In this document: positions 25,992-33,240 of the stretch, one piece after another
Layout of the letters: every line of letters begins with the position of its first letter
How positions within the stretch are numbered: the stretch's first letter is position 1
Source: a virus
Direction: 5' to 3' (one strand)
Length of the DNA stretch: 46,178 nucleotides
IMG/VR virus record: IMGVR_UViG_3300042868_005980
Location: 1-46,178 of that record
Notes under the pieces: generated by a model
Told to the model about the DNA's origin: nothing
The model's database searches: none
The model's input: only the letters and a program-made list of their open reading frames with translations
Position numbers and translations under genes: made by a program

Positions 25992-26583
25992 CTAGCCTCT
26001 CAGCGATCAGTTTCAGCGTGTCCCTCGGGATTCCATCGAACGGGCTGCGCTGCTTGTTGTCCTGCTCGTACTGGCCCAAATGCTTCATGGCCTTTTCCAG
26101 AGCTGCATTCTTGTCGGCCAGCTTGTACTTCTTGGTGAAGCCCTTGAATACGCGATCTTGGCCAGAGCCTTCATACTCTTCGGTCACTTCCATGCCGGCC
26201 AGAGCCGCGGCGCTATCGTCGTCCAGTTCGTGGATCGGCTTTGGCGCCCCGTTGTCATAGAAGAACTTGCGCGGGTCGCAATAGGCAAGACGGGCGATTT
26301 CGCGCAGCGTGCGCTCTGTCGTCAACTCCATCTTCTCGATTACAACCTTGCGGCGTTGTTGAAGTGTTAACACAACATCAACATGCTTTAACAGGCGACT
26401 ACCTGCTGCACCTGCTGTCTTTTGGCTGAAACCCGCAGCCACAGCGGCTTGCGAGGCATTTCCACCGTTTGTTAAATATGCTTCAACAAACAGCTTTCGG
26501 CGGTGTTCCGCGTCTTCCTGCGTGTTGCCAGCCTTTACCCGCTTCTTTGTAGGCTTTGCAGCCTTCCCCCCCTTGGTAGCCAC
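25975..26583 (-). CDS. terS: Terminase small subunit
   Basis: A protein of 202 residues with a basic N-terminus. A helix-turn-helix region follows (LFVEAYLTNGGNASQAAVAAGFS, residues of about 31-53), typical of the small-terminase family that recognises the packaging site. Helices follow that would form the ring. GTG at 26583 directly follows the preceding stop, with GGGGGGA as ribosome site. It overlaps the large subunit by 17 nt. A 10-bp palindrome lies inside the gene. Confidence 0.88.
   Translation of the reverse strand: MATKGGKAAKPTKKRVKAGNTQEDAEHRRKLFVEAYLTNGGNASQAAVAAGFSQKTAGAAGSRLLKHVDVVLTLQQRRKVVIEKMELTTERTLREIARLAYCDPRKFFYDNGAPKPIHELDDDSAAALAGMEVTEEYEGSGQDRVFKGFTKKYKLADKNAALEKAMKHLGQYEQDNKQRSPFDGIPRDTLKLIAERLGAKRG
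26361..26382. repeat. Palindrome inside the small terminase gene
   Basis: The perfect 10-bp palindrome GTGTTAACAC (26364-26373) is flanked by TTGAA and AACATCAA, giving an imperfect longer dyad. It is a possible protein-binding or packaging-initiation site, since some phages keep pac inside this gene. Position alone supports this. Confidence 0.35.
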
Positions 26584-26862
26584 TTATCCCCCCAGCACCT
26601 TAGCCGGATTCATCCCAGACCCAGGCCGAGCCTTGGCATACCCTGCCTGCATCTGCTCCATGGCCTGGCCTTCGGATGGCTGGGCGTCACCCTGGATCAG
26701 TTGCATAACCATTTCCATGGCGGCTTCTGGGCTTTCGGCTGGCTTCAGGTAAGAGGTGTCCTCTTCCATTTCCATGCCTTCGCCCATTTCTTCACCTTCG
26801 GGCGGCTCAATGCCAACCATGAGAGAACCGTCATCGCCTACTACTATGCAAATCTTCTTCAT
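26584..26862 (-). CDS. Small acidic protein upstream of terminase
   Basis: A protein of 92 residues (MKKICIVVGDDG), very rich in Glu, Met and Gly, with no Cys-based motif. AAGGA precedes the ATG. It is the first clear gene of the late operon and is joined to the small terminase gene with no gap. Function unknown. Confidence 0.7.
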   Translation of the reverse strand: MKKICIVVGDDGSLMVGIEPPEGEEMGEGMEMEEDTSYLKPAESPEAAMEMVMQLIQGDAQPSEGQAMEQMQAGYAKARPGSGMNPAKVLGG

Positions 26863-27172
26863 TGGGTGTCCTTGTGGTTGTTGCCCATAGGGCTTGCCTT
26901 GCGGCTGGGCTACTGCCTGTCTCGCATCTGCTGATTGCGCGCCCTGCGCGAGGCGCGAGAGTATCCAACCAATTGCCCGTGGCTGGCCGCGTCAGTTTCA
27001 CGGATGACTCGGGTGTGAATAAAGAACCACCGAGATTGCTCAGGGTGGCGAATGACCAGATAGGGAACTGGCCAGGGGGAGATAATCGCCAGCCGCGAGA
27101 ACTGCGCCTCAGTACATTTGTGCGCGTCAGGCGGTTACTCGGGCTGGCAGAAAAGTTGCGGCTCTTATATGC
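26831..27172 (-). other. Stop-free 113-codon frame without a normal start
   Basis: Read by hand. The frame has protein-like composition (Arg/Ser/Thr/Gly-rich, with VKLTRPATGNW and ISRCETGSS) and runs into the next gene in another frame. No ATG occurs; the first GTG (26999-27001) would give 56 residues. A second overlapping frame also looks protein-like, ending at a TAG near 26909. Both frames being open suggests a conserved nucleotide element or an old gene remnant rather than a normal gene. It contains the 6-bp GC hairpin 26938-26957. Confidence 0.4.
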
Positions 27173-27304
27173 TCACCGCCCTTGTCGGGTCCCGTGGTCC
27201 GCGCCAGCATTCGGCTATTGGTGCGCATTCAGTTTCCATGCGCTGGTAAGCTCGATTGAGGGACACCGTGCCAGCCTATCCGAGCGTTTGCCGGGCGGAA
27301 ATGC

Positions 27305-27327
27305 AAAGGCCCCACCGAAGTGAGGCC
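27305..27327 (-). terminator. Terminator between the Q-like gene and the late operon
   Basis: On the minus strand GGCCTCAC-TTCG-GTGGGGCC (one G-U pair) is followed by TTT. It is about 420 nt downstream of the candidate late promoter and 440 nt before the first late gene. This is the place expected of a tR'-type terminator that an antiterminator must override. Confidence 0.72.
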
Positions 27328-27754
27328 TGAAGTCGCTACGCGGGATTGCAACTCCCTTTGCGTAGAGGCCCTATTTCTAGGGACTTAAGCCTGATGCTTT
27401 CGCAGCGCAGGAACTCTTTTTGGTGGCCAGTTGCGATCCTGGCATTGTGTTTTCTGAGCTTCGGTTTTAAGGCTCCCGCGTCCAGCCGCTGATAGAAGCC
27501 CTCGCTAATCTCCGGGTTTGCTGCTGGATCACTACACACACCCGACACGCATCGCCTGCGCATTCACCAAACGGCTGCTGACTGCGCTTGTTGCCCTCCA
27601 GGAACTTGGAACAATGTGGCTATTTCACCCATTGCCCAATCTAGGACTAGACCCACCCAATCAGCATGCGTTTGGCCGATTTCAAAGGCACTTATCCCCT
27701 GAAATCGTCCTCTGCTTTTATTGTCCCGGTCCCCGGAACTTATAAGGTTGCGCG
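27328..27754. other. Non-coding stretch, candidate late leader
   Basis: No convincing gene is seen on either strand. The short open frames have no ribosome site and unlike composition. It would be the untranslated late leader if the promoter at 27755-27783 is real. No tRNA-like T-arm passes inspection. Confidence 0.5.
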
Positions 27755-27783
27755 TTTATATCACATCAAAATGCTTTGCGCAA
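27755..27783 (-). promoter_or_regulatory. Candidate late promoter
   Basis: On the minus strand a -35-like TTGCGC (27778-27783), a 17-bp spacer and a -10-like TATAAA (27755-27760) are seen. It begins about 10 bp after the Q-like stop codon, where lambdoid late promoters lie. The -10 match is good and the -35 weak, as is common for promoters helped by Q. Confidence 0.5.
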
Positions 27784-27793
27784 CACCTTTTGT

Positions 27794-28312
27794 CTATAAA
27801 TCCAAGGACGGCGAAATCAACTCCATCGCAGCCCTACCCGCCAGCGCCTGGTGCTTCGATACCTCATTGCGCAACCACATAGCCACCGCCAGCGTTTCCG
27901 CGCTGAAGTTCGGCGCAAAGGGTCGGCGGCCGGTGCCGTAGCAGTGCCGGCAATCCTGGTCGGACAGATGCGGCTTGGGCTCGATGATGATTTCCTTTCC
28001 AGTTCCGCCACATTCCGTGCACACCCCATGCCGATACCATGCCAAAACCTTCTCGGCCAGTCGCTGGCTTTGGAATGGGGAAATGCGGGCCTTGATCTTG
28101 AAGCTGTGGTCCCTGGCCATCTTCGCCATCAGATCCACGCACTCGCGGGCCTTGCCGTCCACGAACAGGCGTTGCAGGGCGGCGCCCAGGGGGTGGTGCT
28201 TGGCAGCGAGCCCCATTGCAACCAAGCAATCGACATCGCTATAGGTGGTTTCCGTCTTTACGGACAGGTTTGAGCTATTCACTGCGCTTGCATAGCGGTC
28301 TTTGAGGTTCAT
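27794..28312 (-). CDS. Antitermination protein Q-like zinc-finger protein
   Basis: A protein of 172 residues. Two Cys pairs form a DnaJ-like zinc site: CTECGGTG (C98, C101) and CRHCYGTG (C121, C124). Lambdoid Q antiterminators carry a comparable zinc motif and let RNA polymerase pass terminators in the late operon. It is the last gene of the early minus operon and is followed by the gap with a promoter-like site and a terminator, exactly where Q belongs. AAGGAAC precedes the ATG. Zinc binding is well supported; the Q role depends on context. Confidence 0.68.
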   Translation of the reverse strand: MNLKDRYASAVNSSNLSVKTETTYSDVDCLVAMGLAAKHHPLGAALQRLFVDGKARECVDLMAKMARDHSFKIKARISPFQSQRLAEKVLAWYRHGVCTECGGTGKEIIIEPKPHLSDQDCRHCYGTGRRPFAPNFSAETLAVAMWLRNEVSKHQALAGRAAMELISPSLDL

Positions 28313-28363
28313 AAGTTCCTTTTGCTAGTAAGTTGATAGCTGCTTAGTCAATGTTTGCGGGGG

Positions 28364-28537
28364 CTAGAGCCAGAATTGCCACCAGCGTTTGGGGTATGTT
28401 TTGGCAATGCGCTCGTCAGTAAGTCTGTACAGGCGCGCTCGTTCTGCCACCGCAGCGTTTTCCATCCCTTTCCAGAAGTGGTAAGACCGTACCGCCTCCT
28501 GCCGCTCCCGCACCCGGTTGATGATTTTTGATTTCAT
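28364..28537 (-). CDS. Small basic protein
   Basis: A protein of 57 residues from ATG 28537 (MKSKIINRVR), overlapping the upstream stop by ATGA. It is Arg-rich and helical with an aromatic C-terminus (KRWWQFWL). No family recognised. The longer open frame adds Cys/Gly-rich noise. Confidence 0.6.
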   Translation of the reverse strand: MKSKIINRVRERQEAVRSYHFWKGMENAAVAERARLYRLTDERIAKTYPKRWWQFWL

Positions 28538-28878
28538 GCCATCACCCCCATAGCAAACACACTGTTGACCCCAAGCCACTTGGTTCTGATCCGCGCCCGG
28601 CTCTTGCGGGGCTGCTTCTTGTACAGATCCAGCCGCGCCTGGTGCACCTCGCGCCAGTTCGGCACAACTGCAAACACGTTGCAGTTATCTTCGTGTCGGT
28701 TCCCGCGCTTCACGGTCAAGTAGCCCATGCGAACGGCACGCAACAGGCATGCGCTCATGGTGTTGCAATTCGATTCCGGCACCAGCGGAACCACTTCGCG
28801 CACTTTCATTGGGCCCAGCTCTGCCAGCTTTTCAATAGCCAACATGCACTTTGGCCCTGGTGGTGTGAACTCTTTCAT
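28534..28878 (-). CDS. Winged-helix-like small protein
   Basis: A protein of 114 residues. The order of helices followed by a Gly/basic beta turn (MSACLLRAVRMGYLTVKRGNR) resembles a winged helix, so DNA binding is possible. It overlaps both neighbours by 4 nt. No family named with confidence. Confidence 0.62.
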   Translation of the reverse strand: MKEFTPPGPKCMLAIEKLAELGPMKVREVVPLVPESNCNTMSACLLRAVRMGYLTVKRGNRHEDNCNVFAVVPNWREVHQARLDLYKKQPRKSRARIRTKWLGVNSVFAMGVMA

Positions 28879-29192
28879 GCTTGACCTCCGTTTGATGCTT
28901 GTGTTGGTTCTGGTGCGTACTGCTTGCGGATTGCGTTTACCCGCTGCGCGCTCAGCTTGTGAATGGCTGCCAGATCCTTTGCCGGCCGCGTATCTGCTGC
29001 GATGGCCTCGTTTCTGGCCCTAAGTTGCTGGATACGAGACATTGGCGCGCGGCCATGCTTTGACTTTTGGACTTTCCCGATCATCTTGCGCAGCCAGGTA
29101 GCGCCGCCCATTTCGGTCACTATGCGGATTTGCGTGCGGGTCAGGCGGTAAGTCACTGGGAATAGCTGCTCTGGTGGCTTAGGTCTTGGCAT
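28875..29192 (-). CDS. Small basic DNA-binding-like protein
   Basis: A protein of 105 residues, strongly basic. The C-terminal part (DLAAIHKLSAQRVNAIRKQY) fits a helix-turn-helix; the N-terminal part (TYRLTRTQIRIVTEMGG) is beta-helix-like. Function unknown; it lies in the early operon between recombination genes and the Q-like gene. Confidence 0.62.
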   Translation of the reverse strand: MPRPKPPEQLFPVTYRLTRTQIRIVTEMGGATWLRKMIGKVQKSKHGRAPMSRIQQLRARNEAIAADTRPAKDLAAIHKLSAQRVNAIRKQYAPEPTQASNGGQA

Positions 29193-29213
29193 GGTCTATT
29201 GCTTCACTTCTTG

Positions 29214-29495
29214 CTAAGCCGCACCAATTAGCTGGGCCATCAACTTCATGCCCCTTTGCTGGCTTTCGGAGTGTTCAGCCTCCCGCACCACCTGCACACC
29301 GCCCATCAAACGGTTCATCGTGGTTGCAACGGCAACGGCTTCATCTCTGCTGGTGGTAAACCGATACCCAGGCAGAAACCAGCCGCTTACCTGCGCCCAG
29401 GAATAGCCTTTAGTGCCGTAGATCACACGGGCCAAGCCCACGGTGATGTTCTGGGGGTGGTCAAAGGGCTTGGATGGTTGTTGGTCTTGGTGCAT
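29214..29495 (-). CDS. Small unknown early protein
   Basis: A protein of 93 residues (MHQDQQPSKP) with a central aromatic region (YSWAQVSGWFLPGYRF) and a helical C-terminus. GGGGAAAC lies just before the ATG. No family recognised. Confidence 0.62.
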   Translation of the reverse strand: MHQDQQPSKPFDHPQNITVGLARVIYGTKGYSWAQVSGWFLPGYRFTTSRDEAVAVATTMNRLMGGVQVVREAEHSESQQRGMKLMAQLIGAA

Positions 29496-29505
29496 GGTTT
29501 CCCCT

Positions 29506-29973
29506 TTAGTGGTTAATGATTTCCCCGGTGTCCGGGTCTACTTGCGCTGGAAATTCGACGCCCAGCTCTGTGCAGGCGAATGCAGTCACGCGCTCGATCA
29601 GTTGCGCATAGGCCTTCACGCCCAAGTCTTCGGTGGACTTACGCACGCGGCGGCGCGACTTCTTCCCGGTCATGGGATTGGTGCAGGTAACGGACTTGTA
29701 GCCAAGGTACTGATCCCTGAACCACTCTTTCCATACCGCCAGGGGGAATCGCTGGCCGTTCACCTTGGCCTGCTTGGCAATCTCGGCCAGAACTACGCCG
29801 TGGTAATACTTGCGCTGGCCATCTGTCTTGGCGTCCTCTGCCAGCCTGACCTCCAGCGCCAGCCGGTGCCCTGCCGCCAGCATGGACTTGGCCCATGGCC
29901 ATACGCTGTCCGATAGGCTTGCATGGGCCTGCTGCGGGTTGCGCCACTCTTGGTGCAGAACAAGATCGCTCAC
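29506..29973 (-). CDS. ninB: NinB-like recombination protein
   Basis: A protein of 155 residues. Typical NinB features are seen: a W-x-W-A-K segment near the start (VWPWAKSMLAAG), then EDAKTDGQRKYYHGVVLAEIAKQAK, then WKEWFRDQYLG, and DPDTGEI near the end. NinB binds single-stranded DNA and helps recombination by annealing. GTG at 29973 overlaps the 57-aa gene upstream. It sits with nucleases in a replication-recombination block. Confidence 0.85.
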   Translation of the reverse strand: MSDLVLHQEWRNPQQAHASLSDSVWPWAKSMLAAGHRLALEVRLAEDAKTDGQRKYYHGVVLAEIAKQAKVNGQRFPLAVWKEWFRDQYLGYKSVTCTNPMTGKKSRRRVRKSTEDLGVKAYAQLIERVTAFACTELGVEFPAQVDPDTGEIINH

Positions 29974-30143
29974 AGCGACTTCTCCACTTCAGCAATGCGG
30001 TTGATCAGGTCGGCGCGTTGGTCGCAGTAATGCAGATATGTCCACGGGTCGCTCATTGCGTCGAACTTGGACATCCTGCGTTTGATTGACTTCAGTTCCC
30101 GGCGATACAGGTACAGGCGCAGTTTTTTGATCCACGTGGTCAT
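29970..30143 (-). CDS. Small basic early protein (57 aa)
   Basis: Read by hand. A protein of 57 residues (MTTWIKKLRL) with a basic helical start and a short aromatic core (DPWTYLHYCDQRA). Strong AAGGAG precedes the ATG, and the stop overlaps the NinB start, so it is very likely translated. No family recognised. Confidence 0.7.
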   Translation of the reverse strand: MTTWIKKLRLYLYRRELKSIKRRMSKFDAMSDPWTYLHYCDQRADLINRIAEVEKSL

Positions 30144-30153
30144 GATTTACTCC

Positions 30154-30435
30154 TTAGTTCAATTGCTCGATAGTCCAGGCCAGCGCGTCCATTTCCCCAA
30201 CCTGGGCTAACTTCCAAGCCTTGCGCTGTCCGTGTATTCCGTCTGGGCTGCTGTTGGCGTGGTGCCGGTCGCAAAGTGGCACGGTCAAGTAATCGCTGTT
30301 GCGCTGCGCCATGCCCATTCCTTCGCGTAGATGGTGGATCTGCGCCGGCTGGTGGCCGTAGCCCAGCGTGTGGCACAGGTAGCAGCCAAGATTGGCCACG
30401 CGGTCCAGGTACTTTTTCTCTGCTTTGGTTGTCAT
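30154..30435 (-). CDS. HNH nuclease, Ref-like (RecA-dependent nuclease family)
   Basis: A protein of 93 residues. It has CYLC (C18, C21), the IHH pair (H34, H35), then CDRHH (C55, H58, H59) and a further His at 68: a zinc-bound HNH fold. The layout is that of the phage Ref-type nuclease, which cuts DNA at RecA-formed displacement loops. It lies with NinB and a PD-(D/E)XK protein. Assignment to Ref rather than another HNH subfamily is from motif spacing. Confidence 0.78.
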   Translation of the reverse strand: MTTKAEKKYLDRVANLGCYLCHTLGYGHQPAQIHHLREGMGMAQRNSDYLTVPLCDRHHANSSPDGIHGQRKAWKLAQVGEMDALAWTIEQLN

Positions 30436-30438
30436 GCT

Positions 30439-30723
30439 TCAGGCCCTCAGTACCCGCAGTGCACCCAATGCGCCCTGCTCGTCTGTCACCATGACGTAGG
30501 CATGTCCTGCCATGTCTTCCTGCTGCTTGGCGTTCAGACCCTTGCGTCCGTAGGCTGTGGACAGATTCTTCACTTCCATGAACATGAACTTGGCCTTGGT
30601 CGCGTCGGCCCAGACCTTCAGGTCTACGGGTTCGTGGATTACCTCTACCACGGCGCCAGCGGTGCGCAGGGCTTGGACAATGGCTGCCTGGTTGTTGTCG
30701 GTTCGTAGTGCGTAGCGGGTCAT
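30439..30723 (-). CDS. PD-(D/E)XK nuclease, VRR-NUC-like
   Basis: A protein of 94 residues. The expected active-site order is present: D34 in EPVDLKV, E50 and K52 in MEVKN, and Q67 in AKQQE. The size matches small phage VRR-NUC-type nucleases that act on branched DNA. It overlaps the methyltransferase gene by 4 nt. It could be a junction resolvase of the phage. Confidence 0.72.
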   Translation of the reverse strand: MTRYALRTDNNQAAIVQALRTAGAVVEVIHEPVDLKVWADATKAKFMFMEVKNLSTAYGRKGLNAKQQEDMAGHAYVMVTDEQGALGALRVLRA

Positions 30724-32087
30724 GCTGCCTCCATTGCTGCTACGCTATTGATAGCTGCCTGCGCTTTATTTACGAGGGCTACAGCCTCAATTCGCTCACC
30801 CAACCAGCGCACGTTTGGCACGGCCCAGGAGTTGCCCAGGGCTTTGTAGCGGGGGCCGTCGGCGGCGGGTTTGTTGCGGTGGGGGATGGCGGTGTAATCG
30901 TCTGGGAAGCCTTGCAAGCGTTCGCATTCGCGGGGGGTCAGGCGGCGCACGGCCATGGCCGGTTGTGGCTGCACAGCAAACGGGGCTTTTTCAAACGCTC
31001 TCAGGCAGTCGGTGCGGTCTTCACTGATTCCAAGGCTTGAGGCTTCAGTGCCTGACTTGTGCATGTTGAAGGCAATAGCGGTCGGATTTGTGGCCCCCAT
31101 CGATGGCGCAAGATTGACCGTGCTGGCGCATTGGGTTCCCGACATACGTTCTGGAAAGGCAATCGGCATGGCGACATAGCATTGCTGCTTGGCTCCAGTT
31201 TCAGCGGCCAGAGATCCGACCAGTGAACCATCGCCGCCCATCAGACGAACCTCGTCGCGGCTGTTCTGGACGAATGCCACAGGCACCAACGGCGTCCCCC
31301 GGCCCGTGCCATCCTCGCTGGCGTCAAAGCCCTCGCCGCGCAGGCTATGGGTGGCAATAAAGGTCTCGGTCTCGGCATCGATTCGTTGATTCGATGTTGT
31401 CAGCGCGCGGGCCACCGGCACAATCAATTCGTCTTTGCTGTCTCCACTTCGGGCTCCGTGGCCTGCGCCACCATTTGCAGCGCCCGCTCTAATTTTTGGG
31501 GTAATTGTTTGCCCCGCTTGTCGGCTCGGCGCAGGATGCCCCTGCAGGCTGTGGCGCTCAAAAAGTACCGCTGCGGCACTGCGCCAGTCTCCAAGACATC
31601 CGACAACGAACACACGGCGGCGTCGCTGGGCCACTCCGAAGTACTGAGCGTCCAGAACCCGGTAGGCGAACCCATACCCGAGTTGGCCCAGCATCCCGAG
31701 GAAGGCTCCAAAGTCTGCGCCTCCGTTACTCGACAGGACGCCGGGGACGTTCTCCCAAACCAGCCATTGGGGGCGATACTTTGCAGCAATGGCACCAAAG
31801 GTAAGCATGAGGTTGCCACGTGGGTCATCCAGTCCCTTTCGGAGACCTGCGACGCTGAATGATTGGCAGGGGGTTCCTCCGCAAAGAAGGTCAATTGCGT
31901 GTTTGTCATCGGTAGGCCATTCCTTGTATCGGGTCATATCGCCCAGGTTGGGGGTGTCGGGGTAGTGGTGTTTGAGCAGCGCGCAGGGGAATGGCTCAAT
32001 CTCGGCCAGCCATTGGGCTTTCCAGCCCAAGGGGTTCCATGCGACGCTGGCGGCTTCGATTCCAGAGCAAACAGATCCGAATCGCAT
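30720..32087 (-). CDS. DNA cytosine C5-methyltransferase (Dcm family)
   Basis: A protein of 455 residues. It transfers methyl from S-adenosylmethionine to cytosine C5. The N-terminus has the cofactor motif FGSVCSGIEAAS, then GTPCQSFS with the nucleophile C74, ENV at 112-114, and QRRRR at 154-158. The target-recognition region spans about 165-380 and is Gly/Ser-rich. LTPRECERLQGFPDDY and LGNSWAVP close the fold. ATG at 32087 overlaps the upstream stop (TGATG). No cognate restriction enzyme is obvious, so it may protect phage DNA from host cutting. Confidence 0.92.
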   Translation of the reverse strand: MRFGSVCSGIEAASVAWNPLGWKAQWLAEIEPFPCALLKHHYPDTPNLGDMTRYKEWPTDDKHAIDLLCGGTPCQSFSVAGLRKGLDDPRGNLMLTFGAIAAKYRPQWLVWENVPGVLSSNGGADFGAFLGMLGQLGYGFAYRVLDAQYFGVAQRRRRVFVVGCLGDWRSAAAVLFERHSLQGHPAPSRQAGQTITPKIRAGAANGGAGHGARSGDSKDELIVPVARALTTSNQRIDAETETFIATHSLRGEGFDASEDGTGRGTPLVPVAFVQNSRDEVRLMGGDGSLVGSLAAETGAKQQCYVAMPIAFPERMSGTQCASTVNLAPSMGATNPTAIAFNMHKSGTEASSLGISEDRTDCLRAFEKAPFAVQPQPAMAVRRLTPRECERLQGFPDDYTAIPHRNKPAADGPRYKALGNSWAVPNVRWLGERIEAVALVNKAQAAINSVAAMEAA

Positions 32088-32293
32088 CACTTCACCCCCG
32101 CCCGCAAAACCAGCGCAGCAATCACAGCCCGCTTGGCATCCACTTCAGGCCCGCGCCCGCACCAGGCCCGTGATGCTGCGGCGTGTTCGTCTACGGCGGC
32201 CATAATTTCTTTTAGAGTCACCTGGGTTTCCTTGCGGATGGTTCGGCGGTCGATTGGCGGCAATGCCGGCGTGATCACGTCTTCAAAATTCAT
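32087..32293 (-). CDS. Small early protein
   Basis: A protein of 68 residues (MNFEDVITPA), helical, with an Ala-rich middle. It overlaps the upstream gene by ATGA and the methyltransferase by TGATG. No family recognised. Confidence 0.65.
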   Translation of the reverse strand: MNFEDVITPALPPIDRRTIRKETQVTLKEIMAAVDEHAAASRAWCGRGPEVDAKRAVIAALVLRAGVK

Positions 32294-32541
32294 GACGCAT
32301 CCTTTGGAATTAAGTAGCTATAGCCTCGGCGTTTTGCTTCGTCGTAGCTAACCCAGTCAAACCGATAGCCGTTGCTTGTGCGAACCAGCATGTGGCCGTG
32401 CCGCTCATACACTCGGACCTGCTTGCCGTGCTTCTTTGTCTCGCGCAAATCACCAGCCTTCGGCTTCCGCTTGTAAGGCGTGCTGCTAAAACGGATTGAG
32501 GTAATCCGTGGCTTCACCACTTGGACGGGAGCTTCAGCCAC
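32290..32541 (-). CDS. Small basic beta-rich protein
   Basis: A protein of 83 residues. I start it at GTG 32541 (VAEAPVQVV) because AGGGGGAA lies 6 nt ahead and the longer open frame upstream reads as Arg/Pro noise. The C-terminal part (RVYERHGHMLVRTSNGYRFDWVSYDEAKRRGY) looks like a small folded domain. No family recognised. Confidence 0.62.
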   Translation of the reverse strand: MAEAPVQVVKPRITSIRFSSTPYKRKPKAGDLRETKKHGKQVRVYERHGHMLVRTSNGYRFDWVSYDEAKRRGYSYLIPKDAS

Positions 32542-32681
32542 GGGAGATTCCCCCTGCAACGCTGGTAGATCCGCTCTGCTTCTGCTTCGTCCCATTCCTT
32601 GATCCATTGGCAGTGCTCGCGGATGCGAGTGCGTAGGGCCTGGTCGCGGGGTGTGAGGGGTTCGGGTTTTTCTTCCACCAC
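32514..32681 (-). CDS. Hidden small gene overlapping two other frames
   Basis: Read by hand. From GTG 32681 the frame gives 55 residues (VVEEKPEPLTPRDQAL), charged and helical, ending NLPWLKLPSKW. AGAGG precedes the start. A rival frame from GTG 32719 (IAIPVKFKEVPTWWKKN) is protein-like only at its first 20 residues. The two may be parts of one gene joined by a -1 shift at GAAAAAC near 32666-32672, or the region may hold an indel. Confidence 0.55.
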   Translation of the reverse strand: MVEEKPEPLTPRDQALRTRIREHCQWIKEWDEAEAERIYQRCRGNLPWLKLPSKW

Positions 32682-32715
32682 GTTGGCACCTCTTTAAATT
32701 TGACTGGTATTGCAA

Positions 32716-33240
32716 TCACGCCATTTCTCCCAAAAGGTGTTCACGGATCACTTGCTGAACGGTGAGCACTCTGCCGCTAGATTTCAATGTGTTGCGGGAA
32801 ATGCCGTGTGTCTCGCATATCGCTTTGATGAACTTCGCGCTTGGCGAGATTTCCATGGTTTCCTCGTCAAAGTCTTTGAAGCAGTCAGCCCCGGTGATGC
32901 GGTAGATAGTCCAGCCGAGTCGCCCCAGGCGTGCATCGCGCTGGCGGTCCTTCTCTTTGTCAAGGTGGTAGTCGTACCCATCGCACTCGATACCGACCTT
33001 TGCAACGGGATTGGCGAAGTCCAGAAAGCACCCAGCCACTGGGTATTGCGGATAGAGAACGGCATTGGCCTGGCGGATGTCTTGCCAGAACCAGTTCTCG
33101 ATTGGCGTCATGCGGACCAGGCCGGTGTCCCATGCGTAGGCGTCAATCGCCCACTCGTTCTTTACCCCGCGCAGGATTTTTGGGCCAAAGATGTCGTAGA
33201 ACTCTTTGATCAACTGCCAGTTGTTGTTTACTAAGCTCAT
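32716..33240 (-). CDS. DUF559/Vsr-fold endonuclease-like protein
   Basis: A protein of 174 residues from ATG 33240 (MSLVNNNWQL), overlapping the helicase stop. The nuclease core is FLDFANP (D74), then GIECDGYDYH (E85, D87, H92), then RQRDARLGRLGWTIYRITG. This is the pattern of DUF559 and related Vsr-fold PD-(D/E)XK enzymes, which nick or cut DNA. It is separated from the Dcm-type methyltransferase by three small genes. It may serve repair or counter-defence; a restriction partner role is not shown. Confidence 0.78.
   Translation of the reverse strand: MSLVNNNWQLIKEFYDIFGPKILRGVKNEWAIDAYAWDTGLVRMTPIENWFWQDIRQANAVLYPQYPVAGCFLDFANPVAKVGIECDGYDYHLDKEKDRQRDARLGRLGWTIYRITGADCFKDFDEETMEISPSAKFIKAICETHGISRNTLKSSGRVLTVQQVIREHLLGEMA

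Noticed and set aside
26862-27323. A 153-codon plus-strand frame in the gap before the late genes
   Set aside because: No proper start or ribosome site, wrong strand for the operon, and antisense to the multi-frame element described.
27336-27360. A possible tRNA T-arm on the minus strand
   Set aside because: The loop reads GTTGCAA instead of TTCRA, the stem is only 4 bp, and no acceptor or anticodon arm can be built around it.
27336-27563. A 75-codon minus frame between the Q-like gene and the terminator
   Set aside because: No ribosome site, mixed basic/Cys start and poor protein character; better read as an untranslated late leader.
32290-32715. The full 141-codon version of the small basic gene
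   Set aside because: The first 58 codons are Arg/Pro/His noise; GTG at 32541 has a good ribosome site and starts the protein-like part.
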